This document shows positions 48,001-58,800 of a stretch of DNA of 64,000 nucleotides, one piece after another. The notes below the pieces were generated by a model that was not told the origin of the DNA, did no database searches, and worked only from the letters and a program-made list of their open reading frames with translations. The first letter of the stretch is position 1. Every line of letters starts with the position of its first letter. The stretch is from Schistosoma mansoni (lineage: Eukaryota; Platyhelminthes; Trematoda; Strigeidida; Schistosomatidae): positions 45,086,215 through 45,150,214 of the forward strand of contig NC_031502.1 in the NCBI RefSeq assembly GCF_000237925.1, read 5' to 3'. Both the position numbers and the translations under genes were made by a program.

Positions 48001-50189
48001 TTATAAGTATCAGAAACTGTTCAGTCAAATGATACGTATATAGAAAGCCTACATGGACAGACAGTATTTCTATCATTTTAGTGATAACCTAGATAAATAC
48101 AAACAGGCTTCATAAAGGACCTGTTGAATAGAACTGACTGATATGTGCAGATCATACTACTAAAGATGAGATGGAGCCTCTGAAAGAAAAATTGGAGTGG
48201 GAGAGGAATGCTATCTACCAAATCTCATAAAAAGGTGAGAACACAGTTCAATGTCATATACTGTGATAACCGCATCTGAAATGCTCGTTTACATCACCCT
48301 AGCATTCAGAGGTGAATCAGATAGCTTCATGATGAATCGATGACTAAATCATTTATGTTTTCCATGCTTCACAATAAACCTAAATAGGCTGTAAACAATC
48401 GCATCACATCCCTCTGTCTTTATCAATTTACATGTATATGAACAAATATATATTGAGAGGAAAAATCGTGATATGAAAGGTGGAGGATAGTTGATCTTGT
48501 GCTAAAAAGGCTGAAAGAACAAACTCTGAAATAACCCAATAATAATATATGAAACATAAACATCTTCTTCGATTATCGAACTCATAATTGAAATCAATAT
48601 TAGGATTGATCGTAACTCGGTCTTTATGGTTTTGTATAAATGTTGTTTAAAGTGTATATTTATTTTGCAGAATTAATCATAAAAAAGTTCAAATTCTTTT
48701 CTATTCAAAATCAACTTGTAATTATATCAAACCTAACCTAATATAATTGTTTTTTCTATCCATAGTTTATACTGTTTCCCTTTATTATTTTCTGTTTTTC
48801 TTATCTTTTCATTTGCCTAACTTGATCCTTATTTTTCAAATATAAAAATATAATAACAAGTAAATATGTGATCACATTGTCTGAATAGTATTCGGCCAAT
48901 ACATCACATGGTTGAAATAAACATTGTGTTATCTAAATTTACTGATAACGGTTATTGTCTTCACCTACTTAGTTTTGAAGCAACTTAAATTAGCAATATT
49001 ATTATTATTATTGTTGTTGTTATTATTATTGTTATCCAAGTATGTAACTGGACCTAATTTATCTGAGTAATTATTTTCATTCATCTAACAGATATCGAGA
49101 TATCTTCTCTTACCACAGAAGATAAATAACTGTAAGAGTTTAAATACAGTTACAAGAAAATCGTTTTGTTTATCAAAGATTGTTTGATTAAACTGATAAT
49201 TAACTAACTTTAAAGAAGTAATAAGCATGGAATAACAAATATTTGCAAAATTTTGTTATGTATGAATGTTTCCTTCATTCAATCATTAACAAATAATTGA
49301 ATAATTGAAAGCATGAGTCAATTGAAGCTAGACCGCCAAAGAAAACCTGGAAACACTGGACGGCCGTTTCGTTCTATCGTGGGACTCCTCAGCAGTGCGC
49401 ATCCACGACTTCGTTTCGCGAGATTCGGACCCAGGACCTACCGGTCTCTGCCGGAGCACTTAACCGACTGACCACTGATCCGGCACCCCCAATGGTGTTA
49501 ATGTCTCATGTTTTCAACTACGGAAATACTAAACCTCCACAAAAACCCCTTCTGATTAACAAATAAGTCGACTCAAACGTATCAATATTGCATAAATATA
49601 TTACAGGAACTTTATCTCGTAACTAAATTACTTGGCAAATATTGTCTACAGAGAGGGTTTTTATAATACTCAAAACCCTTTCAAATAGTCAATTTTGAAG
49701 CTTAGAGTTTTATAACGTATTCTAAATTAAGACATACATTCAATCATTATTATTGAATTACATTAAGAATTGTCATTCCAAATTATTCTGGATTAAATTC
49801 ACTTAGTATTGTTTGTTTGAATATACCCATTGATGATCAACCCTGAGATGTAGGTACATCCAGCTGACGAGTCCCAAATAGGACGAAAAGCGCGTCTTGG
49901 ATTCCCCTGCCAGACACTATCCATCTTTGCTTATTCTGGATTAGTTTATTAATTTTTACTGATAATAAAGAATACAATTATCTGAGGTTGGATGAAATTG
50001 CCTCAGTTACTGAGAGTAAAATAGATGTTCATTAGAAAATCCATTTAAAAACATTATATTTTATGCTTATAATTCAAGCTTTTGATGAGTTTAAATTTAA
50101 TTCACTTGTAATACTTCCGAATTTACTTTTCAGAGCAGTTAGACCAGATAAGAAATCAAATGGAAATAACAAGACATTCAAAATCGTAA
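33094..50189 (+). CDS. Opsin (rhabdomeric-like G-protein-coupled photoreceptor), complete, six exons
   Basis: Exons are 33094-33314, 38309-38445, 40613-40807, 42602-42832, 46720-47018 and 50136-50189, with GT-AG introns of 1.8-5.0 kb. They join in frame to 378 residues. Two N-glycosylation sites (N6, N15) precede TM1. C121 and C196 form the usual disulfide pair. DRY is at 145-147, and E190 in LEGYQTSC matches the loop-2 counterion. K316 in [15 protein letters not shown] is the retinal Schiff-base lysine, followed by NP(IL)Y at 322-325. The loop SCTFDYIS is typical of Gq-type opsins. The tripeptide after NPxxY is NRK, not the HPK usual in rhabdomeric opsins. An acceptor-like TTTATTTTAG ends 10 nt before the ATG, so an upstream non-coding exon or spliced leader is possible. 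The last exon needs the second AG of a CAGAG acceptor; the first would give SS-stop. Confidence 0.9.
33385..33490 (-). mobile_element. Hammerhead SINE family B fragment in opsin intron 1
   Basis: On the minus strand it reads GCACTG-CTGAGAAG ... CGAAAC-GGCCATC-CAGTGC (33427-33473), then the TTTTCCATGGTGGTCTAGC tail. Stem I is perfect. The core has G to A (GAAG for GGAG) and the cleavage site reads ATC, so activity is unlikely. The tRNA-like half is missing. Confidence 0.7.
33490..35720. other. Opsin intron 1, first part
   Basis: AT-rich intron sequence. No repeat family could be assigned. Confidence 0.4.
35725..37070. mobile_element. Non-autonomous DNA transposon with about 290-bp terminal inverted repeats
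   Basis: The arms 35725-36013 and 36782-37070 are inverted copies with only a handful of differences. The ends read GTGCGA(A/G)CAAAAGGGCGAT. Each arm carries the motif GGGCGA(T/C)TATCAAAAAGG twice near the tip, as direct repeats 50 bp apart. The 770-bp core has no long frame; one 60-codon frame (36584-36766) shows no transposase motif. No clear target-site duplication is seen, so the superfamily is unknown. The near-identical arms indicate recent activity. It lies in opsin intron 1. Confidence 0.8.
37075..38300. other. Opsin intron 1, last part
   Basis: AT-rich, no supported feature. Confidence 0.4.
38485..38840. mobile_element. Inverted pair of Sm-alpha-like (family A) SINEs in opsin intron 2
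   Basis: 38490-38635 is a minus-strand copy running from the 3' side of the hammerhead into the tRNA-like part. 38640-38835 is a plus-strand copy from the hammerhead to the GAGAAGATTCAAA end. The plus hammerhead (38641-38689) keeps stem I ATCCAG/CTGGAT and CGAAAC but reads CTTATGAG. The minus hammerhead has lost part of stem II. Both should be inactive. Confidence 0.7.
38840..40600. other. Opsin intron 2, remainder
   Basis: AT-rich, no supported feature. Confidence 0.4.
41395..42290 (+). mobile_element. RTE-type LINE 3' fragment in opsin intron 3
   Basis: The frame 41417-41986 is the C-terminal part of an RTE reverse transcriptase. It shows [38 protein letters not shown] and [18 protein letters not shown]. 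Upstream RT and endonuclease are missing (5' truncation). The 3' UTR ends in a GACTGACTGACTGA run at about 42247-42262, a typical RTE-style tail. The frame is open but incomplete. It is a different subfamily from the three SR2-like copies nearby. Confidence 0.85.
42868..43765 (-). mobile_element. SR2/RTE-like LINE 3' fragment in opsin intron 4
   Basis: Minus frame 43457-43759 shows the RT block with [11 protein letters not shown] (FADD changed to FSDD), then [20 protein letters not shown] and [19 protein letters not shown]. The C-terminal region continues to about 42900 in broken frames. The 5' part is missing. Confidence 0.85.
44490..44740. mobile_element. Sm-alpha-like (family A) SINE, inverted composite in opsin intron 4
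   Basis: 44505-44570 is a minus copy around a deleted hammerhead (GGATTCGTCAGCTGGATGTA). 44600-44740 is a plus-strand 3' part (CATCCTGGATTCCACAGCTA to GATAAGAGACTGATCAACTT). The layout matches 38485-38840. Confidence 0.6.
44750..45400. other. Opsin intron 4, AT-rich stretch
   Basis: Nothing recognisable. Confidence 0.4.
45410..46445 (-). mobile_element. SR2/RTE-like LINE 3' fragment in opsin intron 4
   Basis: The minus strand carries RT from about 46440 ([15 protein letters not shown]) through [13 protein letters not shown], which keeps the FADD catalytic motif. It continues with [34 protein letters not shown] and [15 protein letters not shown] to a TAAGTAAG-type tail at about 45410-45440. 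Several frameshifts break the frame, and the 5' half is absent. It is a second RTE insertion in the same intron and orientation as 42868-43765. Confidence 0.85.
47790..48480 (+). mobile_element. Decayed PLE reverse-transcriptase fragment in opsin intron 5
   Basis: The plus strand at 47860-48000 reads [20 protein letters not shown], then NNLTLSKI, matching the PLE catalytic YxDD block and its following helix. Further on, YRKPTWTD and a degraded connector region follow, as between PLE RT and endonuclease. The GIY-YIG part was not found. Confidence 0.65.
48500..49290. other. Opsin intron 5, AT-rich, with (TTA/TTG)n run at 48997-49033
   Basis: The stretch holds a trinucleotide run ATTATTATTATTGTTGTTGT and otherwise AT-rich sequence with no frame. 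Confidence 0.6.
49300..49562 (-). mobile_element. Hammerhead SINE family B with intact ribozyme core (plus an inverted tail piece)
   Basis: On the minus strand a tRNA-like half (GGTCCTGGGTCCGAATC at about 49423-49439) leads into the ribozyme at 49353-49399 and then the CCAGGTTTTC tail. A plus-strand tail piece of the same family (GTTTTCAACTACGGAAATAC to CCCCTTCTGATTA) follows at 49512-49560, so the locus is another head-to-head composite. Confidence 0.75.
49353..49399 (-). ncRNA. Hammerhead ribozyme, family B, core intact
   Basis: Minus strand: stem I GCACTG with CAGTGT (one G-U pair), core CTGAGGAG, stem II GTCCC...GAAC (weakened by one mismatch), CGAAAC, stem III ACGGCCGT and cleavage triplet GTC. 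All invariant core bases are present. Confidence 0.7.
49815..49935 (+). mobile_element. Sm-alpha-like (family A) SINE 3' half with near-intact hammerhead
   Basis: The hammerhead at 49855-49903 has stem I ATCCAG/CTTGGAT (one mismatch), core CTGACGAG, a clean stem II GTCC/GGAC and GAAA. The base after GAAA is A in place of C, which weakens stem III. The usual CACTATCCATCTTTGCTTA tail follows. The promoter half is missing. Confidence 0.75.
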
Positions 50190-50199
50190 AAGAATATCT

Positions 50200-51610
50200 A
50201 CCGAATAATAACGTGAGCAATACAAATTAAAAGACAGAAAATTTTTATTTTAAATAGAATAATTATTAGTAATTACAGTTGTATATTTTCATATAATTCA
50301 TACAGCAACCAATAATTTAGGGAGACCGCATAACTCAGAGCTGGTCGTGTAATGAAAGTTTACTTCAGTTAATTAATACAGGTTTTAGTTAACATATACA
50401 TAAGTTGCACTAGAAATGGCTTTATTTTGTATGATTGCGTTATTTTGAGCTCATAATAAAAGATATGGATTTGTAAAGCTTATCTGTACTAACTCAAGGA
50501 TTTTAATCCTAAAATTATTTGTATTGACATGAACGAATTTATCTGTTGTATAATTTGCTTTATAATTTAGTCCATGTTTTGTCTACAGACAAATTGAGCT
50601 AAGAATTATCTAGAAATTTTAACTGGAACACAAACTCAAAATAGCTAGATAAGTGGAAATTACACTAGTTTCGGGGTTTATCTTAAATAGTTCGTCTTTA
50701 TGCTTAATAATAGTTACCTAAATGAACAGATTATAAATGGAAGTATATAGACGTACACAATTTTGCTACACACAGCTATTAGTTGTGAACAAGTAACTGA
50801 TACACCGAAAAATCAACAAATATAATCGAATTCAATTTTATGTGGTGAATTAAGCGCTACAGTATCATTACATTTGTCAGACTTGGAATGGTTAGATGGT
50901 AATATGCGTCTTTAAAACATGTATGGATTGTAAGTTTGTTTGGGATTTCAAAGTTATTGATGATTTGGGTAACAGTAACCAAATAAATAAGGTAAAAGAA
51001 TATTCTCATTAACGTAAGAAAACTTAGTCTGTCGGCTTCATATTTATTCCTTTCAACTCAATTAGTCTATATGATTGGATGGTTAATTTCTCTCTGAAGT
51101 ATGCGCCAGTGACTTTTCCTAGAAAGAAAACGAAAGCCTCAAAACTCAACCGTTTGGCTCAAAGAACTCAATACCTTTAAAATCACATTTCTTTTACACA
51201 TGTCTCACAGAATCACTCAAATTCGATAGTAATTATTCAGCTTACATTCAAATGTTATCCATTTGGATACTATACATTTAGATATTCAGTATTGTTATGA
51301 GCGGTTTAATGAATCAGTTGTATTTTAATCTAATTGCACACAAAGAATATCAATAGTTATTTCTAAAAGATTTTTAATTAGTTAAATAATTATCTACCTA
51401 AATAAAGAAAAAACAAAGATCGTTGCAGAATGATATGAATCCACTTAGCTCGCTTATTTCTTCCAACTATTTACGATCTAGAAACAATTAACCATGTAAA
51501 CGTTAACAACAATCTACGTACTTTATATGAGGACCGTATTTATTGAAACTGAGCTTGATGTAGATTAATAAATGAAAAAAAATTATAAAGAAATTTAAAG
51601 GTCTGTCTCA
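50200..51610. other. Opsin 3' flank, AT-rich
   Basis: An ATTAAA at about 50227 and an AATAAA at about 50455 are candidate opsin poly(A) signals. Nothing else could be supported. Confidence 0.35.
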
Positions 51611-51620
51611 CTGGTTGTCA

Positions 51621-51646
51621 ATATATATATATATATATATATATAT
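51621..51646. repeat. (TA)n microsatellite
   Basis: An uninterrupted AT dinucleotide run of about 26 bp, 50 bp before the RTE copy. Confidence 0.9.
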
Positions 51647-51689
51647 TGAGCAATCAACTAAATAAAACTCATCACAAGACGTCAACTTT

Positions 51690-52755
51690 CTTGACTGTGA
51701 GGGAGTGCCTGACAGAATGGATAGAAAAACCTTGTGGAACGTTCTTCGACAATATGGGGTGTCTGAGATGATTATCACCATTATACGGAATTATTTTGAC
51801 GGACTACGCTGCAAAGTCGTGTATGGAAGACAGCTGACAGATGTATTCCAAGTGAGGACCGGTACCAGACAAGGCTGTTTACTCTCGTTCTTTCTCCTTC
51901 TTCTGCTGGTTGACTGGACTACGAAGATCCCTACATCTGACAGAAAGTACGAAATACAATGAACAGACTGGATGCAGTTAGACGATTCGGACTTTTCAGA
52001 TTACCTAGCTCTTTTATCCCATACACAACGAGAAAAAAGGGTCAGGACAACCAGTTTGGCAGAAGCCTCCGAATCAAGAGACCACAACATTCACATGGGA
52101 AAAAGCAACATCACAATGAGCAGGAATCAAATCGTACATGATAGTGAAGTTCTCGAAGAGGTCGAAAGTTTTACGTGCTTGAGTAGCATCATAAGTAAAC
52201 AAGAGGGATCTGATGCTAATGTGAAAGCACGGATCGGCAAGGTTAGGGCGGCTTTCTTACAATTAAAGAACATCTACTACTCAAAACAGATGTCAGACAA
52301 CTCTAAAGTCAGAGTTTTCAATATGAACGTCAAGACACTTCTATTGTTCGAAGCTAAACTTTGGAGAGATATTACAACCATAATCACAAATAGTTGTTTA
52401 CGCAAGATACTCTAGATCGATTGACCAGACACCACCAGCAACGACTAACTGCGTCAGGGAAAAAAACAGTTTCTAGTTGAAGATGAAATTAGGAAAATAC
52501 TCTGAAAACAGATAGACCACACATTGCGGAAATCACCAAACTGCATCACGATACAAACATCAAGTCTGAATCCTCTGGTCACAAGGAAAAGAGGCAAACT
52601 AAAGATCACATTGCGCCGGGACGTGGATACAGACATCAAAAAGGATAATAGTACTTGTGAAAATGTGGAACGAGAAGCTCAGAAGAGATTAAGCTGGATA
52701 TCTCTGGTCAGTAGTCTATACTTCACAAGTGGTAAACGGTGTAAGTAAATAAAAA
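51690..52755 (+). mobile_element. SR2/RTE-like LINE 3' fragment
   Basis: The plus strand carries RT from DRKTLWNVLRQYGVSEMI through RQGCLLS, then DFSDYLALLSHT (the FADD motif is lost), DANVKARIGKVRAAFLQLK and VRVFNMNVKTLLLF, and on to SLVSSLYFTSG with a GTAAGTAAATAAA tail. At least three frames are needed to cover it, so it is dead. It is 5'-truncated like the other RTE copies. Confidence 0.85.
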
Positions 52756-52759
52756 GAAA

Positions 52760-53640
52760 TAAACTGAAAGAAGAAAAGAGACAGAATTTTTTAAGAATGA
52801 AAGAATAGTACTATGATTTATGCAGTACTTAGAAATAAGATAAAATTTGCTGGTTGAATACAGCTCAGATAAGAGATGAGAAATTATAATAGATGTCACA
52901 AAAATAAAAGCTACGCAACATAAGCTCATAAACGAGGTTATCGAGGCAAAGCGAGATTGATGAAAGTATATTTATGGGTGAATAACTTCGGTTAAAATCA
53001 TTTTATGGCAGCTGTTTCAATAAAACGTAATAAATTCAATGTTCTTGATTCATTAATTAATTTGGAAGAATGAAACTTCAACACCATGTCTACTGGCAGA
53101 CACATGACTGGGGATGTTATTAGTAAAAACATACTGTCTTTTCAGGCTCAACTTCTGTGTTATGTACTCAGACATATGGACATTTTAAGTTTACATCAGA
53201 ATAAAGTATAGGAGGATCTGGATTTGTAAAATCTAATCATATGGTGATAAAATTGAATAATAAAGTTGATCATGGCAGTTAGACGCTAAAATCCAATGTT
53301 TGTTTCGAGAAAGGATCGTGTATGCTCAAAAGACGTTTATAAAAGCATATTTTGTGCATCATAAGCTGATAAATATAAGACTAAACTTTGTGTGTTGTAT
53401 CGCTATTTAAAACACAATAACTACGGATACTTTCGATCAGGGATAGTTTTCTCTTTACACTAATTAACTTACACGTACAACAGCTCAAAAATCATAGTTT
53501 ATAAATAATAAAATCTTTCATTACTGGAGTACTTAACGGCTTTGAGAATGAAATGTTTATAACAAATTTTAATTTAGAAACTCATAAACAGAAGACTAGT
53601 AAGTAGGAATTCTATTCCCCGAAACAGTGTCAAAATATAG
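52760..53640. other. AT-rich intergenic region
   Basis: No supported feature. Confidence 0.4.
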
Positions 53641-53698
53641 TACAAAATCTCATGTATTTATAGTTTTTTGGCTGAAAGTAAATCATCATTTCGGACAG

Positions 53699-53785
53699 CC
53701 AATAGGCACATAGGGGGTCATTCTTATCCATCCAATAGGGGAGCTACACGCCAACATTCTAGAATGTTCTCCTAGTGGTGATTGG
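53699..53785. promoter_or_regulatory. Promoter-like block: two CCAAT boxes, an inverted CCAAT and a heat-shock-element palindrome
   Basis: CCAAT lies at 53699-53703 and 53732-53736, and ATTGG at 53781-53785. Between them, TTCTAGAATGTTC (53757-53769) is a perfect three-unit heat shock element and part of the 16-bp palindrome AACATTCTAGAATGTT. TACATAAATAATTCC about 90 bp downstream could be a TATA element. No frame follows, so this could be a promoter remnant, an LTR promoter or chance. Confidence 0.35.
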
Positions 53786-54364
53786 ATGTAATGTCTTTGG
53801 CTCTTTCTGGGCTTCTTGAGGCTTCCTAAAGTTTGCCAACGAGCCATCCTTACATAAATAATTCCAATGTTTCGTCCAGCAAACTTGCCTGGACTTGTTC
53901 AGGATAATAATCGAAGTCGAGATCATCAAAGAACAATCAAATCAAATCGAACCTATATTGTGCTAATACAATCATATTTGAATGCTGACTCTAGTAAATA
54001 GAATACTATAATCGGCGCTCAATTTTCATCAGACTATTCCTAATATTAACGTATGTTCGTATAAACAAAGATCTATGTTGATTTAGTAAATATTATGAAT
54101 AATTTTTAAAGTCTATAATATAAAAGTAACAGCAACAAAGAATTTGGTAACCTGGTAAATGATATCAGTAGTCATTCCAGTTAAGCAATAAAAATAAACA
54201 CATAACCAAATAAAAGAGAGGAAAAACTGTTTCATAACAAACGAATGATTTAGAGAAGGGAAAAAATGATAAAGAAATAATAAATCATACTCGACAAGAA
54301 AAGAATATTTTGAATTCCAAACTGCATTATTAATTGCAACATTCCATATAACATCTTTTGCGTT

Positions 54365-54500
54365 CACGAGCGGGACTGATAGGTCCTAAGTTCGACTCCC
54401 ACGAGGCAGGATCATAGATATGCTTTGCTAAAAAGTCTTACATTAGGACAAAACGGTCATCCAGTGCTTTTAGGTTTTTCATGATGGTCTAGTTCCATAA
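54365..54500 (+). mobile_element. Hammerhead SINE family B, decayed
   Basis: It has the B-box-like AGTTCGACTCC, a degraded core (GCTAAAAAGTCTTAC...GGACAAAACGGTC) and the CCAGTGCTTTTAGG tail. The CTGANGA core is lost. Confidence 0.65.
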
Positions 54501-55590
54501 AACTCCTTTCTGATAATCATCATTGAAATTTTATTTAAAAAAAAATAAAATGAAACATGATAAGATCAACTTTTAATCGTATGTTAATGCAAAGTTTCAA
54601 TGTTTATAATATAAATTAATAAAATTATCAAACAAAACAATTCTTCATCATCATCATCATCAACAAAGTAGCAATGTATTATTCATTGTTCAATAATTTA
54701 TTCAAATGAAAACAAAATTACCTATTTAATGTCATTTAAACTCCAGCAAAGTATATTGATATACGTCTCATGAGATAATTTATTTGGAACAATGAATTTA
54801 TTTATTGAACAAAAGGAAGCCTTAATGAAAGTGTTTGTTAAGAAGAAACAAAATAAAAAATTAAATATTCCGGTTCTTTTTTCTTTATAAAAAAAATACT
54901 GGACGAATAAACTTAGTTTATTTGGTTTTCTTCAACAGTTCCTTTTCCACTTCAATTACATCTAATTAAACTAATGACCTTTAAAATTTATGAGAAAGTT
55001 TCTACTGGAAATTCTGGTTTACAATTAATTATACGGATTTAAATACATATATATAGTTATGTTTAATAGATAAGAGTTCTTAATATAAACCAATGTTTAC
55101 AACAACATTAACTGTAGAAGCTTGATAGTACAAAATCTTATAAAAGATAAATTAGTTAGATCTGCTAGACAAGAAATTCATGGATATTTTATGTAATTTG
55201 TTTTCTCTGTTAGTTTAAATCCAATAAAGAGGAGAATATGAAGTTATTATATTAAATTTAGATTAACATATTGAATCGGTCAAATAAAACAATAACTCAT
55301 TGTTGAATAATTAAAAGTTGTGAGCGTTGTTGCTTAAATTAACACAGATTATCAGAGCGTTCTTTTTTTTCTGTATATAAGATCACCAGAGAAGTTATTT
55401 GGAAAGCATAAAGAAGGAAAGTAACACAAAATGTATGGAACTGAAAATTAGAAATATACATTGTGTAGTGGTAGTTAAAAAGTTCATAGGATTTTCACAA
55501 GTTAGGAGTATTAGGTGGGTGAAAATCACTCAGTGCGTCATTGGAAGTGATAAATACATTATTGTTTTTTTTAAGAAAGTAAAAATAATT
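54500..55590. other. AT-rich intergenic region
   Basis: Includes a short (CAT)n run near 54647-54662. No coding or RNA feature could be supported. Confidence 0.4.
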
Positions 55591-55594
55591 TAAT

Positions 55595-55800
55595 GAAAGT
55601 GCTTTGGCGCGAGACTGGTAGGTCCTGGGTTCGAATCTCGTGAGGTGGGATCGTGGATACGTACCTCTGAGGAGTCCCACAATAGGACGAAACGACCGTT
55701 CAGTGCTTTCAGGTTTTCCTTGGTGGTCTAGCTTCAATTGACTCATGATTTCAACTATGAAAATACTGAAATCTCCACAAAACCCCTTCTGATTAAAAAA
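55595..55800 (+). mobile_element. Hammerhead SINE family B with perfect B box and intact core
   Basis: A perfect pol III B box GGTTCGAATC (55628-55637) precedes the ribozyme core CTGAGGAG (55667-55674), a clean stem II GTCC...GGAC, and GAAAC (55689-55693). The cleavage triplet is GTT in place of GTC, and the 5' strand of stem I is changed, so cleavage may be weak. The tail runs to CCCCTTCTGATTA. Confidence 0.75.
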
Positions 55801-58800
55801 AATCAATTTATTATATTTCAGTTTTCGTTATTGTTGTATTAGAAGAACATTCAGTTGATGCTTATATACATCCATTAAAAATTGTTCTACAGTATACTTC
55901 TTACTCAGTTACTACGGCTAACTATGCCTAACTACCTATTACAGACGTATTTTGTCTCTAACCTTATTTTCATTAAATTTTCATTACAATATGCAAGCAA
56001 ATTGTTCACTTAGTGGTAAGTATTTTAATTTTCTCCTTCCTTATAGGTGTAAAATTTAACATTTGTTCAGCAAGTAGAAAATGTATTCAATTTTGTTACT
56101 CTATGTCTCAAATTTTAAAGTGATAATGAAAGTAAGTTTTTGCAAAATTTCATATTCGTTTCAACAAGCTTCAAAAGTACATTCCAAAAACCATACTAGT
56201 TGATTCAACTATATGAGAGTAAACCATATTTCAATTGTTGCCATATATATTTATTGTCTAGTGAAAATGAAACAAGGAGATTAAAATAATCCGTCATATA
56301 ATTTATTAGTTAATTATGAAATATACTTTGAAGTTATGCAACTTCTCGGTTAGTTATAGTAGTTAACGAAGTCTTACACAAAGCGTCATTTGTATTGTTG
56401 TAATTTTATTGGTAATTTATGTCCAATGACGTCCAACTACTTGGTACTACTTAAAACTTACGAAACTGAAAGTATGTTAACTAGGTAGACCTACTTTCAC
56501 TTAATAACATACATTGAAATGTTGAATCTATTTCAGTTATACTAAGCCACATAGAAAACATAAATGAAGTGTCAATTGTTTCAGTATGTTGCTTAGTGAT
56601 TTTTAAAAGCCTCAGGAGTATTTCTACAGAAACAAGCTTAAATCAACAATATTCTAATATTCGTTTTCTACTATTCTTTGAATATAAAGCTTTAATAAAC
56701 AGGATGTAGAGTAGTTGTGTCAAAATTAGAAATTAGCTTAATAAATGAGTAGTTTTAATCCATTGAGAGACAGCTATGTGTGTATCTAAATAAATTATAC
56801 TTTGACTTAGTAGTTCATTTCTGAACGAACAGTCATCCCTTTAAAACTTACGGCAAACGTAAATGCTTTCATTAATTTGGTGAATCGTGAAAACCATTTA
56901 TTAGTGTGTATGATTAGGTCAAAAATTAAAGAAATAGTGGTTTGAAAACCGTTGAATTTACAGACCCGAAAATTGAAATGAGTTCATGTTAAGTAGTTGT
57001 TTGTCAAAAATTATGAGTACCGATTGTGAAATATACAGTATATTTGTCTCTATTGACTGTAGGCTTAAACAGCCACACTAGGTGACTAATCTAGGATCAA
57101 TAGATCTCGATGTGAGCTCATAAACTCTAGACGTTTGGTCAAGAGCTCAATGGTTTCTGTTCCTTACTTTAGCTCATTTCCAATATTGTACTGCCACTGT
57201 CTTTTGTTTTCGGTGAAAGTAACAAATCGAAAATCAACTTATTACTTCATACTAGCGTAACATGTATCAAATTTAGGAATAACAAAATTTGCTGAAAACC
57301 ACAATTTGGGTAACTCAGTTTTTAGTACCTAAATAATGTTACTGTTGAAGCACATAATAGGTCATCATCCGAAATTAAGTTAATAAAACGTAAATAAACA
57401 GAAGAGTATTCAAGGTTAAGTGTTTCGAGATATAGTGAGGTTCTTAGTATGCCTGATTATTGGACTTTTTTTGTCATTCTCTTGTTACTTCATACTTTAA
57501 ATGGTGACAAATACCAGTGTGGATTTGAAATGGGAATATAGGAGCTATTGAAAAGAAATAATGTAATCAAAGTTTGTAATATTCAATCCATAAATTATTT
57601 ATTTAGCATATTTGTGGTTGCGTGTTTTAAATATCTTTAGGAAACCGTTTGAAATATAAAAAACTGAGAAATATAGATCTGAGTACATAAGCTGAATTCA
57701 ACTATGAGATAAATAGTGAAAATTAGTATGATTCTTAGTGCCTAACTATTGCACTTTAAAGTAACTGTCTTATTTACTGTCAAAATGATCAAGGTATGAA
57801 TGTTAGAACACTTGCAAATAAGTAGTTTTTAGCTTGTTGAAAAATGCAAGTTGGCAATTGGTTCAAAATAAAGTGGGACACATATGAAAGAAAGCCTTTC
57901 ATGAAAAATCTTGTAGTTTATCAGCTTTGTCAAAGAAAATATAGATAATGTTATAGCAACTAACCTATAACCAATTTCGATTGTGGTTAATTTTGGTTAG
58001 TAACTTACTTAACAGATAATGTTATTTGATCAGTAACAATTCTCATATTTCTTTGTACCGTTATGATCACTGGATCACGTGACAGACTCTAGTTAAAATG
58101 TTGATTGCTTAAATATCACTCGATGATACATCCTCCTCCCCATGTACATATGTACTCAGATCCTATTATTAGTTTTTAATTTGCTTTGCTGCGCCCTTAT
58201 GCAATTTAACCATAAATTTGCCTATTGATTTGCTCACTATACTTATTCGCTTCTCTGCTTCAAATTTGTTTGATGTACTTATAGCTTTTGTGATCTGTTC
58301 TATCCGCTAATAGACTGTAGTTGCCGCTTCTCTTTGCCTTCTGATTTTTAACACCGTTGAGATTTATAACATAACGGTTATCGAGGTGATTGATTAACGA
58401 AGCAAAGCCACTACAATCTTTGTGATCAAGTATGACAAGATCTCGTAAACGAACACTTACTGATTATTTGAAGTTTAATTTTAAGATTAATTAGAACAGT
58501 CAATAAACTTCTCCTCATAGTTTAAATATTCGATTGACAATATAAATTGTATTTTTTTCTTCCTTACCAATGAAAAATTTTGTTTTCTTAATTAAAATTA
58601 GGTCTAAAAATGATTATAAGAAAAAGCCAAAGAATAATAATTGACTATTTTCAAAAGAAATTTTTATTTGTAAAATGTATCGATACCAAATGTTTCATGG
58701 AAATAATGTGATATCCAACATAGTATACTTGAGATAAGTCACTGAAAATCCTCAGAATAATGGGCATTTAAACGTCTTTATGATCAATCTAGATCACAAC

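Noticed and set aside
55600-55640. tRNA gene with perfect B box
   Set aside because: It has no acceptor stem or anticodon arm, and is fused to the family B ribozyme body.
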